This document shows positions 1 through 12,109 of a DNA stretch of 64,000 nt, one piece after another. Origin of the DNA: Pyxicephalus adspersus. Lineage: Eukaryota; Chordata; Amphibia; Anura; Pyxicephalidae. The DNA lies in contig NC_092862.1 in NCBI RefSeq assembly GCF_032062135.1, positions 48,023,015-48,087,014 of the forward strand. Reading direction: 5' to 3'. The notes under the pieces were generated by a model. The model was not told where the DNA came from and did no database searches. It saw only the letters and a list, made by a program, of their open reading frames with translations. Position numbers and translations under genes: made by a program. The stretch's first letter is position 1; the number at the start of each line of letters is the position of its first letter.

Positions 1-130
1 ACCATGAAACATTGAGTTTACCATCACATGCAAGGCCAATCAGCCAACGATTAAGGAATCCCAAGCAACCTCTTGGGGAACCCTAGGGTAAAACGGAATC
101 CTTGTTCACATATAGTGTCACTTGAAGGGC
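1..130 (-). repeat. ggttcc-type dispersed repeat, partial
   Basis: Read on the minus strand, the stretch around 50-100 (aaccctagggt, ccaagcaacctctt on the plus strand) resembles the repeat starting at 45868. Boundaries unclear; the left side leaves the window. Confidence 0.4.
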
Positions 131-425
131 TTCTCTGGTTTTGCTGGGGCTTCTGACATCTAATGAATTCAGTAGCAACCTCTGGGCTTATTGATGTTTG
201 TACAAAGAAGTTTAGACTTGAAAAACAATGTGTAAAATATGAATATGAATAGTTTGGTAACTATTTATTTGTTAATGTTAACATTGTCACTAATATCCTA
301 ATAAACATAAACCTCAGGTTACTTTTACTTTGGAAACCATAATGTATTGTATTACTTCTTTGTACACGTGTTCATTGTTTTTCAAAGCTATACCCTAATA
401 TCTGTAATTTTTCATTTCTATACAG
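1..425 (+). other. Intron upstream of the FN3-2 exon (partial)
   Basis: 3' end of a PTPRM intron, entering the window from the left. The first ~130 bases resemble, in reverse orientation, a ggttcc-rich dispersed repeat also found at 45868. The last ~30 bases are pyrimidine-rich and end at the acceptor. Nothing else recognisable. Confidence 0.85.
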
Positions 426-734
426 ATCCTATGCATGGTCCACGGAAACTGCAAGTGGTTGATATACAGTCCAGACAAATAACCATTCGCTGGGAGCCCT
501 TTGGTTACAATGTTACACGTTGTCACAGTTACAATCTCACCGTTCTGTACAAATACCATGTTGGTGGACAGGAACAAATCAGAGATGATAAAAGCTGGGA
601 AACAGACAGCTCCCACCCCCAGCACACCATTACCAATCTTACCCCATTCACTAATGTCAGTGTCAAGCTGGTTCTTATGAATCCAGAAGGAAAAAAAGAG
701 AGCCAGGAACTCGTGGTACAGACTGATGAAGATG
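426..734 (+). CDS. PTPRM: PTPRM exon: fibronectin type III repeat 2
   Basis: Internal coding exon, 309 nt, phase 1 at both ends, preceded by a pyrimidine-rich tract ending ctatacag and followed by gtaagt. It encodes about 103 residues starting (D)PMHGPRKL and ending QTDED, a complete FN3 module: the B-strand tryptophan is in TIRWEPF, and the late-domain NLTPFTNVSVKL segment leads into NPEG. Four N-glycosylation sequons are visible (N-V-T, N-L-T twice, N-V-S). The match to FN3-2 of vertebrate RPTP-mu is very strong and clearly better than to PTPRT or PTPRK as I recall them. RPTP-mu is a homophilic cell-adhesion receptor phosphatase at cell contacts, associated with cadherin/catenin complexes; its FN3 repeats set the spacing between MAM-Ig adhesive heads. 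Open reading frame extends upstream to 347 but that part is intron. One oddity: a lysine stands where I recall a cysteine in human RPTP-mu (LYKYHV). Confidence 0.95.
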
Positions 735-767
735 GTAAGTTATCATAGGTGGAGTAAGTGAATGCAG

Positions 768-950
768 GCCCTTTTCCATCTAGCAGGCAAAGGATTGCAA
801 ATTCTTCTGGGCAGGGCCCTTGCCTCCTCCTGTGTAATTGTTTGTATCTGTTTGTCATTGGTAACCCCTGTTTATTGTACAGTGATGTGTAAGATGTTAG
901 CGCTATATACAGTTTAATATTAATTAACAATAAAGTAATTATAGCAGGGA
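768..950 (+). repeat. L2-type LINE 3' tail fragment
   Basis: Matches in order the 3' untranslated tail of the L2 copy at 13649-13796: the ggcagggcccttgcctcctcctgt block, the tctgtttgtcattggtaacccc block, and gtacagtgatgtgtaagatgttagcgctatata, ending in an A/T-rich tail. Only the tail remains, so it is a strongly 5'-truncated LINE or a SINE sharing that tail. It starts about 34 bases after the splice donor of the FN3-2 exon. Confidence 0.75.
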
Positions 951-1544
951 GCAGTTATTTCAAGGGGTTCCCACATGTTTAAACGGTCCTTAGTTAGTAC
1001 TCCTGCTCACAATTATATTATAACCCTAATACAAACATTTTTAAATTGTGCCTTTTGTTTTTTACAAATGGCTATCTTGTCAGTTTTTACCTAAGGGAAT
1101 TTTTTTTTACAGCCTAAAGAAAAATTGCATCAGACAAACAGGATTCCTTGCTAGCAACAATGGTTCTGAATGCTCCTCTAGTATGCCTAGTGTCAGCTTC
1201 TCTGTATTTATTACAGTAGTGAACTTGTTTGCCTAATTTGCCTTGAGAACCGGGTGCTGGGTTCCACTTTTACCCACATGCTGCATAGCGCTATTGTTAT
1301 ACCACTTCAATCAGAGCAGCATCCACAATATGTTTCTTTGTGGCTCTCAGATGTCACATGGCCAAGGAAGTAGTTGTTTTAATATATTAAGGATGTGTTG
1401 CAACAAACTATGATTTGTAAGCTCTTTTTCTTAGTTCTCCCCACATTTGCTGTAAAGAACGCTTAAACTTGAACATTTGCTGCAAAACTTGATAGTACTT
1501 AAAGATGGTACTCTAGTACTAACTTTAGTCTGTTTAGCATTCAT

Positions 1545-1905
1545 ATACACTGCCTTGCCATAAAAAAAGACACACACTCTAAAATTTTGTTGGACCGCCT
1601 TTGATTGCTTTGATTGCAGCTTACATTTGCCATGATATAGTTTGGATAAGCTTGTGCAGTGTCACAACATTTTTTTCTGTCAAGAGCAGATTCATATTGC
1701 TTCCTAAACCACTCTTTCATAATTTGAACCCAAAAAATTCTGGCACTGTCATTTGGAATTTACCATAATGTTCCAAATGATTGAAAAAGCTGGTCACTCA
1801 TTATATCCAGTAGTCAGCTGATATTATTTTTTTGGGCACATAAGGTTGCTAAATCTAGACCAGACCAGCTAAAGCAAACAACAGACTGTACACTGCCCTA
1901 ACATC
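1545..1905 (-). mobile_element. Tc1/mariner-like element remnant
   Basis: Begins at a TA with a terminal sequence tacactgccttgccataaa, followed by gtcgcacac-like and ttttgttggaccgcctttga blocks typical of a Tc1-family terminus. Inside, the minus strand retains transposase fragments (ccactctttcataatttgaa, ctggcactgtcatttggaa). It is internally deleted and fragmentary. Its right part (about 1815-1900) is similar to 32590-32690, a second remnant of the same family. No intact transposase frame remains. Confidence 0.7.
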
Positions 1906-1920
1906 TTGAGAACTTTTTTT

Positions 1921-1995
1921 TTGGTGTTGCTAGATCAGGTTCACTGATGCATGTGTATCTTCTCCAGCTTTGAAGCACTTTAATAAATCAGGCCC
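1921..1995 (+). repeat. Palindromic MITE family A, right half
   Basis: The ttgctagatcaggttcactgatg ... ctccagctttgaagcactttaataaatcaggccc order matches the right half of the full copies at 20095, 49463 and 52066. The left arm is missing. Confidence 0.65.
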
Positions 1996-3490
1996 TTTTG
2001 TATTAAACTTCAAAGAAGAAGACCAGAGCACTCAAATCAGATAAACCATAATACATTATTGGAACTTTTTTTCTGTATAGATGAATCTCCATTGTGGCAC
2101 TATATTTGACAACATGTGCTCCGAATAGAGTCACCGAGTATTTTCTGTTATGGCCCTTAAGTCAGGCACTTATGCATGTATGGTGCCTATAGGAGAGTTC
2201 TGGCAGGGAACTTTAGTGACCACTAAGTGTCAAAATAAATTAGACATCAAATGATTTCTGAATTAAAACACCATCTTGACTCCCTTGACATCCACAATTC
2301 TGAATGTACTAAAATAAATTGAATTCTTCTAAAGTGCAGATGCCATGATGAAAAAATAGGTTTTGAATTGCCTATAGTAAACCAATGATGTATATGCAAT
2401 ACTATTATCAGAAAAGAACAGTTCTTGTCTGCAATAATGTGTGAGCTGATAATATTCAGATGCTGTGTGTTCATAATTTATTACTTGGCTGTGCATCCAT
2501 GTGAATATATATTTCAGCATAGCATTACTCTATTCTTCAAGGAATAAGAAGTCAGTTCAAGCATTGCCTTGCAATAACTGAGCCTTCCTAATCAAAAACT
2601 ACTGATATAAAATTTAAATCTTCATATATAATAAGCAAATGTGTCTGTCCCTGTATACATTTAAGTTTTAAGTAAAGATAATTTATAATACACGTAAAGT
2701 TTTTTTTTATATTACACAAATATTATTATGTAACGCACAGTTTAAATTAAAAATTAAAGTACATTGGCATGTACAGCAGATTTTTTAGCTGAATTATCCC
2801 CTGGTTTAATTTGTGCCATGAATATACCAACATTCAGACTCCTTGCCATAACATCCAAAACTCTTCCTAAAGTTGTGGCTTTTCCTGGCTACCAACAGAA
2901 TTTATTTCAAACAGGGATATGGAAAGCATGTTTGGTGATCCAGAAACTCGGGCTCAAAGATCTCACCAGAAACAACTTAAGGAATTGCCCAATGGTCTAA
3001 CCTTTCAGTTTCATATTATAAACTATTGTGGTTTGAAATAGTTGTTGCATATTTTGGTCCAGAAAGGTTTTATGAAATACAATAAATATCCTTTGTTACA
3101 TGGTATGATTGGTCATGTGTTTGTTTATGGAGTTTTCAAACTGGGGGGTGGCAAATCAGATCCAATGTCATCCAATAAGAAAACTGCACACTGCATGACT
3201 CATTGCATTGTGTATTATGAATATAGGTGTTTACACTTGTAGTCCAAGCTCTATATCCCACAATGTGGTTGCTACAAATGAAAAAACATTCTGAATGGAG
3301 TATTAACTGTAGCCACAGGCAATAAGGATATGAAGTTCTCTGTAATGGATATAAGGCATTTTTTCGAGACTGTGAACACCTATTTTTAGAACAAGAGGAG
3401 GAAGCAATGTATCATATAGACATAAAACATATGTTTGTTTTTTAACTTTGTAAAACTTTAAATACACCATGTTTTTTTTTTCCTCACCAG

Positions 3491-3600
3491 TACCAGGCGC
3501 TGTACCTTTAGAATCAATCCAAAGCAGCACGTTTGAGGAGAAAATTTTTCTGCAGTGGAGGGAGCCTGCTCAGACATATGGCATCATTACTTTATATGAG
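3491..3600 (+). CDS. PTPRM: PTPRM exon: first half of fibronectin type III repeat 3
   Basis: Internal exon, 110 nt, with acceptor cctcaccag and donor gtatga. It enters in phase 1, using the last G of the previous exon to make a valine codon, and leaves in phase 0. It encodes about 36 residues: the VPGAVP linker, then [19 protein letters not shown] and TYGIITLYE. This is the A-B-C strand half of FN3-3, with the conserved core tryptophan in LQWREP. The following exon at 9403 supplies the other half, so this FN3 domain is split by a phase-0 intron, unlike FN3-2, which has its own exon. The sequence is near-identical to the PTPRM region I recall. The exon is too short to stand out as an open reading frame and was found from splice-site and homology reading. 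Confidence 0.94.
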
Positions 3601-4510
3601 GTATGATATTGTCTGATTGCTGTGTCACTATGCCTTGAAATATATGATGGTATTTTTAGTATATGTAAAGTAGAACACTTTAGTATACATAAAGTAGAAT
3701 AATAGTCAAAATATTTAGATAATGTGGAGAAATGTTAGGACCAATGCAAGATTTTTATTACTGTCTGTGACCCCCTTTCTTTTTTTGAAATTTCTCTTTA
3801 TTATTTGTCACATTATTAGAAGAGTAAATCTCTACAAGAGGGAGACAGCAAAAAAATGTCTCTTCCCTACTTTACAATTGTTGCCCTCCTATCCTACCAT
3901 TTTAAAATAACATATTGATAATACAGGCAATAAAAGACAGTATTTTTTTAGACCATACGTCTCGTTCTCCTCTGCAGCAGCTGTTCTTTTTATTTCCAGC
4001 CCCTGCTGAGAAATTCCAGGATTCTTACTGAGAAATAACTTTTATTGCTGACCTCCATCCAGGAATAATAGTTACCTGGCCCTCTCTGTCTTGAATGCTT
4101 CATGAATCACTGATCCACAACAAGCATGCAGATCAGATCATGCTAGTTGGTCACGTCCCTGTCCCTGATCTGCATATTTGTTCCAGGTTAGTGACCGAGT
4201 GCCGAACCCATTAGATTAGAATGACAGTCAGTTCCAGTGGTATTTTCGAAAGGGGAGGCTAAGCAATGGCAGTTTTTATTTCCTCAATACAGGTTTCCTT
4301 TAAATTGCTTACAAAAAGAAGGATTTAAAGTTTTAGTGGTTATAGTCCAGTAGACAAGGTGCCAGTGGTACAGTAAAGCATACCAAAAATGTGTAAATGA
4401 CAGCTGAACTGTGGATTGCCATTTTTACTATGATCCTTTGCCCATTATGGTATTTGTTTGTAGTTAAGCCTTTTTGGTTGCATAGGGTGAAAAAGTAAGG
4501 TCATACATAT

Positions 4511-4666
4511 TGGGAGCTATTTATAAAGTATTGAATCTCACATTCACTGAATACATTCCCTGATGGAGAATCAAATGCTGCAATTGAAACACATGGACCT
4601 GTAGGATTCGCCACTAGGGTACGTTTCCGTGAATGTCAGATACACTGCATTCTAAAAAGCCCCCAT
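4511..4666. repeat. Short palindromic MITE, family B
   Basis: Ends gggagctatttataaagta and, in inverse, gggggctttttagaatgcagt form imperfect terminal inverted repeats. The interior shares the cattccctgatggagaatcaa block with the copy at 24646. No coding capacity. Confidence 0.55.
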
Positions 4667-4739
4667 AGAATATATACAGGACTAGGTGCATGTTTTAGAA
4701 ATGTGGGGGAAAAACGAAGGATGCTTTCAGAAGCAATGC

Positions 4740-5680
4740 AATTAGTGTTTTTTATTTGTCAATTAACAAAGTGCATCGACAAAACACTAAATCAAATCTT
4801 CAGTGTATCCACCCTTTAATCACACAACAGCATAAATTCCCAAGGATGCATTTGTGCACAGTTTTTTGGGGTTGTGTTCACATACAATGCTCTCTAAGCT
4901 TTGGGAAACAACTAGCCTCCTGTTACAACCAGATATTTCAGATTTGGATTTAGCAGTCAACAGCACCCAATACCTTTTTCATGCAAAGGTAAATCCCTCC
5001 TTGGCCTTTTTTTCAAATCAAAGGTATTTCTTTTGTAACCACAAGTCTTTAGTGAAGACCACTTTTGGACAGACTTCAGTACCAGGGTCCCACAGATTTG
5101 TTTTGCCGGATCTGAGTTAAATATATCACTGGACATCTTCTTTTTGTGATTGTGTAAGTTTGTTGCACTAAGTTACCTTGGCAGACTGCAGCATTTTTCC
5201 TGTTTTTTTGCCCCTCTGCTGTGGAGTTTGTACAACACATCTGGAAACACCTGTCTTCCTTAAAATACTGCTTGTGAGGGATGCATGCAATATGACCACT
5301 TTGTATCTGTTGTATATGTTGTATTTTTAAAGGCTTTTCACAATTCTCAGAGACCTCAGCTTCAGTGACCTCACCCAATTCCATTCTTTCTACACAGCTG
5401 ATTCTGTTTTATTTTCTTGTATTACAACCTGTTTATTATCTTTTTGATGATTAGTACCTGCCTGGGATAATTGGTAAATCATGCACTGGACCATGTATGT
5501 GCCTGTAAAACCCTTTTTCTTATATAGTGCAGGTGTACCTGAGAAAATGGACAAACCATATATTGATTTTATTTATTTTTTCCCTTTATGTGTTTTTAGG
5601 TATTAATCAATAAAATACTATTACTTTTAATTTAGAACATTCCCATAAGTGCCTAAACTTTTGCATAATTTATTATGTTC
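4740..5680. mobile_element. Possible old DNA-transposon remnant
   Basis: The right end, aagtgcctaaacttttgcat (about 5648-5667), resembles a Tc1-family terminal sequence. The interior has two overlapping open stretches (plus 4854-5120, minus 5076-5384) but neither gives a transposase motif I recognise. Left boundary is a guess. Could equally be unrelated intronic sequence. Confidence 0.25.
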
Positions 5681-8600
5681 TTATATAAAAAGTATTTGCC
5701 CTATTTTGTTAAACTACCTATAAAACCTTTAGAATAAAAAATAATTAAAAAATTAGAATACAAATTGAATTTTATATGAATCTTAAGAAGCATTGTACTG
5801 GGTAAATCGGGAACATCGCTCTTAGCTTTGTGTGTAAATCATTGCATGTTGTGGATAACATTGTTATATTTCTCTGTAACATATATTCACAATTACCTTT
5901 GCCTTGCAAAGCAAGCTGAACTGATGCCAGTAAACACAATGAATGATACACAGACAGATCTGAATAGATTGTTCAAGAACAATGAGGTAGAAATAGCATA
6001 ATGGTCACTTTCATTGCATTTCACCTGCGTTTCTTTCCATGAAGCCTATTATAAGAGAAAAAAGCAGGTGTAATTTCAAATGTAAGCTACTGTTTATTGG
6101 AATGCAAATTCTACACAATTATACACTGCAAGGTCTGTAAAAACCTTTTTCTGCTTCACAAGGGACTTTCACTTGAGTACATTGTACCTGGCTGACATGG
6201 GACTGAATGGCCAAACTGTAATCAGTGTAAGGCCCTACCCATTTGGCCGTTGTTTCCTATATTTATGTGCAGAGATTGGCATTCCAATTGTAAGCTCATG
6301 CCAAGCCTAAGAATCAAAGTACACGTAAAGTACCATATTTATTATTGCATTATATTTCCTACTGCTTATACTTTCACAGATTAAGTTATCGGTTACATCA
6401 GTCTGCTCACCTTATGGGCTTGTTCACACCATAGTAGTTTATCCTGGACCAAGTTTAGTAGCATCAGCAGATAAATGGGAAAAATGTTTAATGTATTTTG
6501 GTTATTTTTTTTATACATTTCTGTAATTTATATACTTTAATGCTTTCTAACATATCCCTCCTACTTTCTATTTATGTCTGTGCACAACTAGTGCACTAGG
6601 ATGACACATCCAATTGTATCTGAAGAAGTTTTGAACACCTTTCCAGTGAGGACTACCAATGACTGTCATAGTGATCACATAATAGAAACCAGTCTAACTA
6701 ATTCTTCATTATTAGGCTATGTACACACATTAGATTTCTGTTGCTTCTTTCCTGATTTTTCCAAGTGACAGTAGCACAAACAAGCACTGTACACACATTG
6801 TACTATGGAGAGGGAGGAAGACAATATCTGTCTTATATGGGGATCACAGCCAATGGATCACAATCAAAGTACTATATATTGAATATTGGCTATCGTTCTG
6901 ATATAGCAGCTTTAATGCTTTATGAGTCAGTGGCCCTAAGAAAGTATGCAGTTAGGTAGTTCTGACTTTGTTTTTACTTCAAATGCATATTTTGTCACTC
7001 ATTCAAAAGATCAGCATTAAAGCCAGGCAACTAACATTGTGAAAAGGAAATCAGCAATATTCATTACTGTATTTCTTTCAAGCCAGGTTTTCATACTGGT
7101 GACCATAGTGCTAAATGCAGCTGCATGCAGTAGTGCCTTTGAATTGATTCAATTTACCTAGACAGACATGAAAATGCTTGGGTTATTAAATAGGAATTTT
7201 GTGTGAATTTTGTGCAGAACCAGAGTTTATATTATGAGCTAGAACAGTGAGCCATTGAGGAAAAAAATCTATTCTTTTTTACCTGCCAATCACAAGCATG
7301 ACAATTGGTAAAAATTCTAAATCCCAGGCACTTTTGCCAAGTCAAAAGTGTCATTTTTTGACAGAAAGGGAACAAAAGGTTACTCAAATATTTATTTCTT
7401 TTGTCCCCCAGCTTACATGAAATTGTCTTAAAAATTGCACTGGGATTTTTTATTGCAAATTCTTCAGCTCTGCTTCTAAAGGCAGAATGTTCTAAAGCTA
7501 CTGTAGAGGATGAGTAGTAGAAAAATTCAGTCCCAAATCTGCATTCATTTGCATTAGTCACCCAGCTCCATCTCCAATGTGCAGTAATTAAATGGACAGA
7601 CAGGAGCTGATTGATTTGTTTTGATGGTTCCATTTGTGATTATGCACCAATTATATTCTACAAAAGATAAGAATTAAATATTGCTTACAAACATAATTGC
7701 GAGTAAGCTGCTAAGTCTGCGATGCTAACAAATTTATCTTCTTTCAAGCTTCTCCCAAAAAAAAAAAATACTCACCATTTCATTACTATTTCCTAGTTAC
7801 ACTAAATAATATTGGAATAATGTATTGGCAGATTAGTAATAAAGAATTTATTTTATGGGCTCCCAGGTCAATAGCAAGCAAGTGAGAACTCAGCAGTGTG
7901 AGAGAGTGAAAGTATGCAAACTATGCTTTAATTTGTAATGTTCATATCTGTATTCTTTTTTTAATGGACGACAAGTTACAGAATTTTTTCTGGAACCTAC
8001 TAAATACACCTTAATATGGTTTTGGAACACCAAAAATATTTAGTGTATGCACCTTTTTACTTTTATAGTTTAAAAAAGTTATTTTTTGGTTGAGGAGTTT
8101 GTGTGTGAAAGGGTGTTTTGTGTTTCATGTCTTTCTCTTGATTGCTTTTCCTTCAAGTTCCCATCCAGTTTACTAGAAGGAAATTTCCTAAATATGCTCA
8201 CAGCTTGAAATGTATGATTTTCTCAAGCATGTAAAAAATTGTGGTAATTTTGTAATCTGTCTCATCTGCTGGTCTAAATGTGTTTCTTCTTTCATTGTAA
8301 CATACATCCTGTGCAGAATAAACAATGGTGTTGCTGTAATACAATTAAGCTTTTTTTTTTTTAATGTCAGCAGCTAACCCACACCTCTACGTTTAGCCAT
8401 CAGCTAAAATGGGTTCCATCAGCTGTAGTTGACTGACCTCCCATAAGATGAGGCATTCATAGTTCTAGGGCAAACACTACTTGGCAGAGCCAGATGCATA
8501 AAACCAAACATCTCCTTAGCATTCTTCACCCTTTAGGACAATCTTTGTACTGGCAACCAATGCAAATAACATATTTGCCATTGACTTATTATAGCCAGTG

Positions 8601-9402
8601 TACCATGACAGCTGAAAAATGTTTTTGGGTTTCTCAGGATCAAAAAGGTTGAGAAATCTGCTGTAATTCATGACTCCCAAAGGTGGTAAGGTATCTTCCA
8701 TCCTGCTTTCATCTTCTATATGCTCTTTATTTGGGGATTTTAGTAAACATTGGAAAGGAAAAGGTTTGTCTTTTTAACGTACCAGTCCATACATCCACAG
8801 AGCTCAGGGAGAAAATTTATTTTCCCATGCTGGCCATTATGGGAATCCCAGATTTGATAAAGTGGTTCTTTAACCCTAGTACTGGGCGAGTTTATCCTTT
8901 TTTTGTGTCACCACTTGCTCACCCTCTCCTGAAATCTGAAGAGCAATTCATGGCTCTTCAACAACAAGGAAGGTTAAACTGCACGTAAATCGCTTTATGC
9001 ACCAAAGCAACACTTATGAGAAATTGTATCAGTCGTCATGAATAATATAATCTTTTAAAGCAATCTAATTATTGAAGGAAGCAGCAGAATGTAGCCTATG
9101 TGTCTGAAATGTAAAGGCAAACAACTAAAAGGTATTATGTAAAGCTAGAAGCCATCTTCTAAATTTGTAATCCATCTGCCTCTAAGTCCTTGTATCTATA
9201 AAAGTAATAGCTCATAACAGTTTTGGCTGAGTTCCTTCATTGGATTCAGGTTTTGAAGAGTCTGGAGGAATATGATCTGTTATCATAAAACGTCTGACTG
9301 TGCATACATCAGAAGGGTTTATAGGATAAAGATGTAATCCGACTCTGCCAATAGAAGTCTTTCCATTGAGTTTCTATTAATTCTACTCACTTCTTTTCAC
9401 AG

Positions 9403-9604
9403 ATATCCTATAAGGCAGTAAGCTCCTTTGACCCCGAAATAGATTTATCCAATCAAAGTGGACGCATTTTAAAACAAGGAAATGAAACACACTACTTGTT
9501 CTTTGGACTGTATCCCGGGACAACTTATTCTTTTACAATACGAGCCAGCACAGCCAAAGGATTTGGTCCACCCATTACGAATCAGTTTACAACCAAAATA
9601 TCAG
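9403..9604 (+). CDS. PTPRM: PTPRM exon: second half of fibronectin type III repeat 3
   Basis: Internal exon, 202 nt, acceptor cttcttttcacag, donor gtatca, phase 0 in and phase 1 out. It encodes about 67 residues beginning [19 protein letters not shown] and ending NQFTTKIS. The diagnostic FN3 F-G strand signature is clear: [22 protein letters not shown]. Two N-glycosylation sequons (N-Q-S and N-E-T) are present. Together with the exon at 3491 it completes FN3-3. No stop codon or frameshift is seen. The intron after it is short (2.4 kb) and carries one of a pair of related 60-bp repeats. Confidence 0.95.
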
Positions 9605-9880
9605 GTATCACTTCACTTGTTGAAGTAATTATCCTTTTTGTTGTGACATTTCCCTAACTATATTTTCCATGACAAGAAAACTATTTTTCGTGCTACAGCC
9701 AGTAATAAAGTGGCTCCTGTGTTTCTGCCTCTAGAGACACCAATTGTTGACTCCTACTTTCCTATGTGTGAACCCTTTTTTAGACTAAGATCCAATATCA
9801 GTTTTATATTTTACCATTTTTAACACAATCTGTAATCAATCCTAAATAAAGTCAGTAATACAATCAGTGTGGAGTGGAAG

Positions 9881-9940
9881 GTTAGTAGACCCCAACATCT
9901 CATGCCCAATCTCCTTCCAGTCTATGTAGGATAAAATTAT
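9881..9940 (+). repeat. 60-bp dispersed repeat, copy 1
   Basis: gttagtagaccccaacatct, then a block containing tctccttccagtctatgtag and ggataa. About 90% identical by eye to 11561-11620 in the same intron and orientation. Confidence 0.6.
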
Positions 9941-11560
9941 TGAAAATTAGTAGGAAATGGGGACACTTCAGACCACCAATATGTCCTTCTTTATGCCAGG
10001 TATATTTAGCATGTTGTATGGTAGTGAACTGTGAATGTATGTATTATCTATATAATAGAAAGTACAAAAAAGTAATGGTAATGTGCAAACTGCAGTAATC
10101 TGTGACTAAGTTGTAAAAATCATCTGTAAACTGACTCCAGTAAAGTAAATTATGATCAGAGGCTGGGGGATAATGTGTTTTGCACATAATTCTTGTTCTT
10201 TGTAGGGTCCTATTGAATAAACCTATATGTCTGTAAACATTGTTGCTTGAGTGTGACCCTGTTCGGTTCAAGGTGTGTTTGACCAAACAGGCTAATTTCA
10301 AAGCCCCTGAACATGATATTATCAGTACATTTTATTGGGAGAAAGGTGGTCAGGGATACCAATGGGAACAATGAAATCTTACAAAGCATGTGGTTTACCT
10401 GTAAACTAAGGTTAAATTGGTCCGTAAAAGTGTTTTTTAAAAAAGTGGCCGTATCAAGGTAATTTGAAAATTCCTCACCATAGCATAGGGAAATAAATCG
10501 GGACACATCCCAAATATTTTTTTCCTTTCTTAAAAAGCATGTGTTTTTTTCCATTAATCAAAATTAAAGTGAGAAAAATATTTTTTAAAACATGTTCTTC
10601 CAATTTCAAAGTAAAAGCAAAGCTTGTAAACATAGTATTGTCATTACAATTTGCAGGATTGGGGAAGAAGGGGGGTCAGCACAAGACCTGTAGGTCCCAA
10701 AAGAAGAAAAACATACCGGTAGTTATTTAGTAACACTAATCTAAATTTAAGTATTGGTCAAAAAATTAAATCTGGTGTGGTTGGCTTCAATTTGAATCAG
10801 ATTTTGGTTAATTGACCCCCGAATACCTATTTGTCTTTTATTTTTTCCAATTTTATTCACAACTTTTCATTCATATAACATTGTATTCATTCCTTAATTC
10901 CAAACTTTCGTTGAATAAATGCAGGCACTCTTTAAAAATCATTCTTTGGGCTGCCTTAAAGCTGTACACTGTATTGCTTTCATAAAGTGGGATCCCCCAC
11001 TGTTGGAGGAAGCCATTGGTGCCTGGTATGAACAAAAAGGGCACTGCTAGTTCACTGCTACCCTTTTTCCTGGTCATCCAGGCTCCATGGAAACTTGGAT
11101 AAGAGTCTGTTGAATATTTAGGATTAAATTTAGGATTTAAATGTACTTTTCCACTGTAATTTATTATTTACATAACAAATGATTATAAATAATATTTAAA
11201 CATGATGTGCACATTTAGGATATCCAGAAGCCTGTTATTGTAAGTTGGGAATGAAAGAAATGAACATTTTTTTGAATTCAAAGTTTTGACTAAAACTTTA
11301 CATGTTTAAAAAATCAGTACCAATTCTGTATCTATTGTAAGCTGAAATTTCATGCAAATGTATCCCTCACTGGCCTTAAAACATGTTTTCCTTTCCCTAC
11401 CTCAATTTTACAGAGAAAACATGTTTTTTCACGTGGGACGTGTTCCCACATGTGCCCTTTACCTATACTAGCATTTTTGTTACAATGTTAGTTTAGGGAG
11501 GGAGGGTAATGTAATTCACTTCAGACATGCTTCCTCCTAAAGAATATTCCTATAGAATAG

Positions 11561-11620
11561 GTTAGTAGAGCCCAACATCTCACGCCCAGTCTCCTTCCAG
11601 TCTGTGTAGGATAATATTAA
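11561..11620 (+). repeat. 60-bp dispersed repeat, copy 2
   Basis: Second copy of the motif at 9881, same orientation, 1.7 kb away. Family unknown. Confidence 0.6.
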
Positions 11621-12006
11621 TATTCCCATAGAATAGAACTGAAATACAAATGTTGAGTTTGTGATTGGCCCTTATTTGAACGGCAACAATATCTGTGCAC
11701 TCACTAAAATATACATAAACAGCTAGATGTGTTCAACTTGTTAATTTTTGTCTAACTTTATCACAAAATCACTGCACAGGTGAGTGTGTGTAGCACAAAC
11801 AGAACTAGAGCAGAAACCAGTATATGGGTAATGCCATATCATCATAAACACACACAGAGAGCCCTTGTCAGTACATTTCTTGTATTCATTGTGTTTTACC
11901 AAACTCTGTCAGCACGTTTCAGAGTCCTCTGGGTACATACACAGCATGTAGGTATTCAGGCAGCAGAAAAGTGTTTTCATGGTTAATTTCTGTTTGTATT
12001 TCTCAG

Positions 12007-12109
12007 CCCCTTCCATGCCAGCGTATGAACTGGAGACACCTTTGAATCAGACTGACAGCACATTGACAGTTCTGCTGAAGCCAGCTCAGAGCAGAGGAGC
12101 TCCTGTCAG
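12007..12109 (+). CDS. PTPRM: PTPRM exon: start of fibronectin type III repeat 4
   Basis: Internal exon, 103 nt, acceptor tatttctcag, donor gtatga, phase 1 in and phase 2 out. It encodes about 34 residues: (A)[18 protein letters not shown], then [16 protein letters not shown]. This is the A-B-C part of the membrane-proximal FN3-4 repeat. The usual core tryptophan is replaced by leucine in TVLLKP, as in the type IIB family. One N-Q-T sequon is present. The C-terminal serine codon is split (AG|C) and completed 33 kb downstream at 45219; this long intron is the largest in the window and separates FN3-4 strands. Confidence 0.93.

Larger units (their letters stand above)
735..3490 (+). other. PTPRM intron, 2.8 kb
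   Basis: Bounded by gtaagt and ccag. It contains an L2-type 3' tail (768-950), a Tc1-like remnant (1545-1905) and half of a palindromic MITE (1921-1995). No gene or conserved-looking segment was recognised from 2000 to 3490. Confidence 0.9.
3601..9402 (+). other. PTPRM intron, 5.8 kb
   Basis: Bounded by gtatga and cacag. It holds a short palindromic MITE (4511-4666) and a possible DNA-transposon remnant (about 4740-5680). The stretch 6710-6960 begins with a ctatgtacacac motif that I associate with frog interspersed repeats. 6960-9402 shows nothing assignable; the open frames there are short and lack domain signatures. Confidence 0.85.
9605..12006 (+). other. PTPRM intron, 2.4 kb
   Basis: Bounded by gtatca and ctcag. 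It contains two related ~60-bp repeats at 9881-9940 and 11561-11620. The rest is unassigned single-copy-looking DNA. Confidence 0.88.

Noticed and set aside
347..425. In-frame upstream extension of the first exon with a start codon
   Set aside because: It precedes a strong polypyrimidine tract and AG acceptor; the translated residues are hydrophobic read-through of intron and do not match RPTP-mu.
8683..8988. 101-codon plus-strand open frame
   Set aside because: No domain and no neighbouring splice signals; probably chance.
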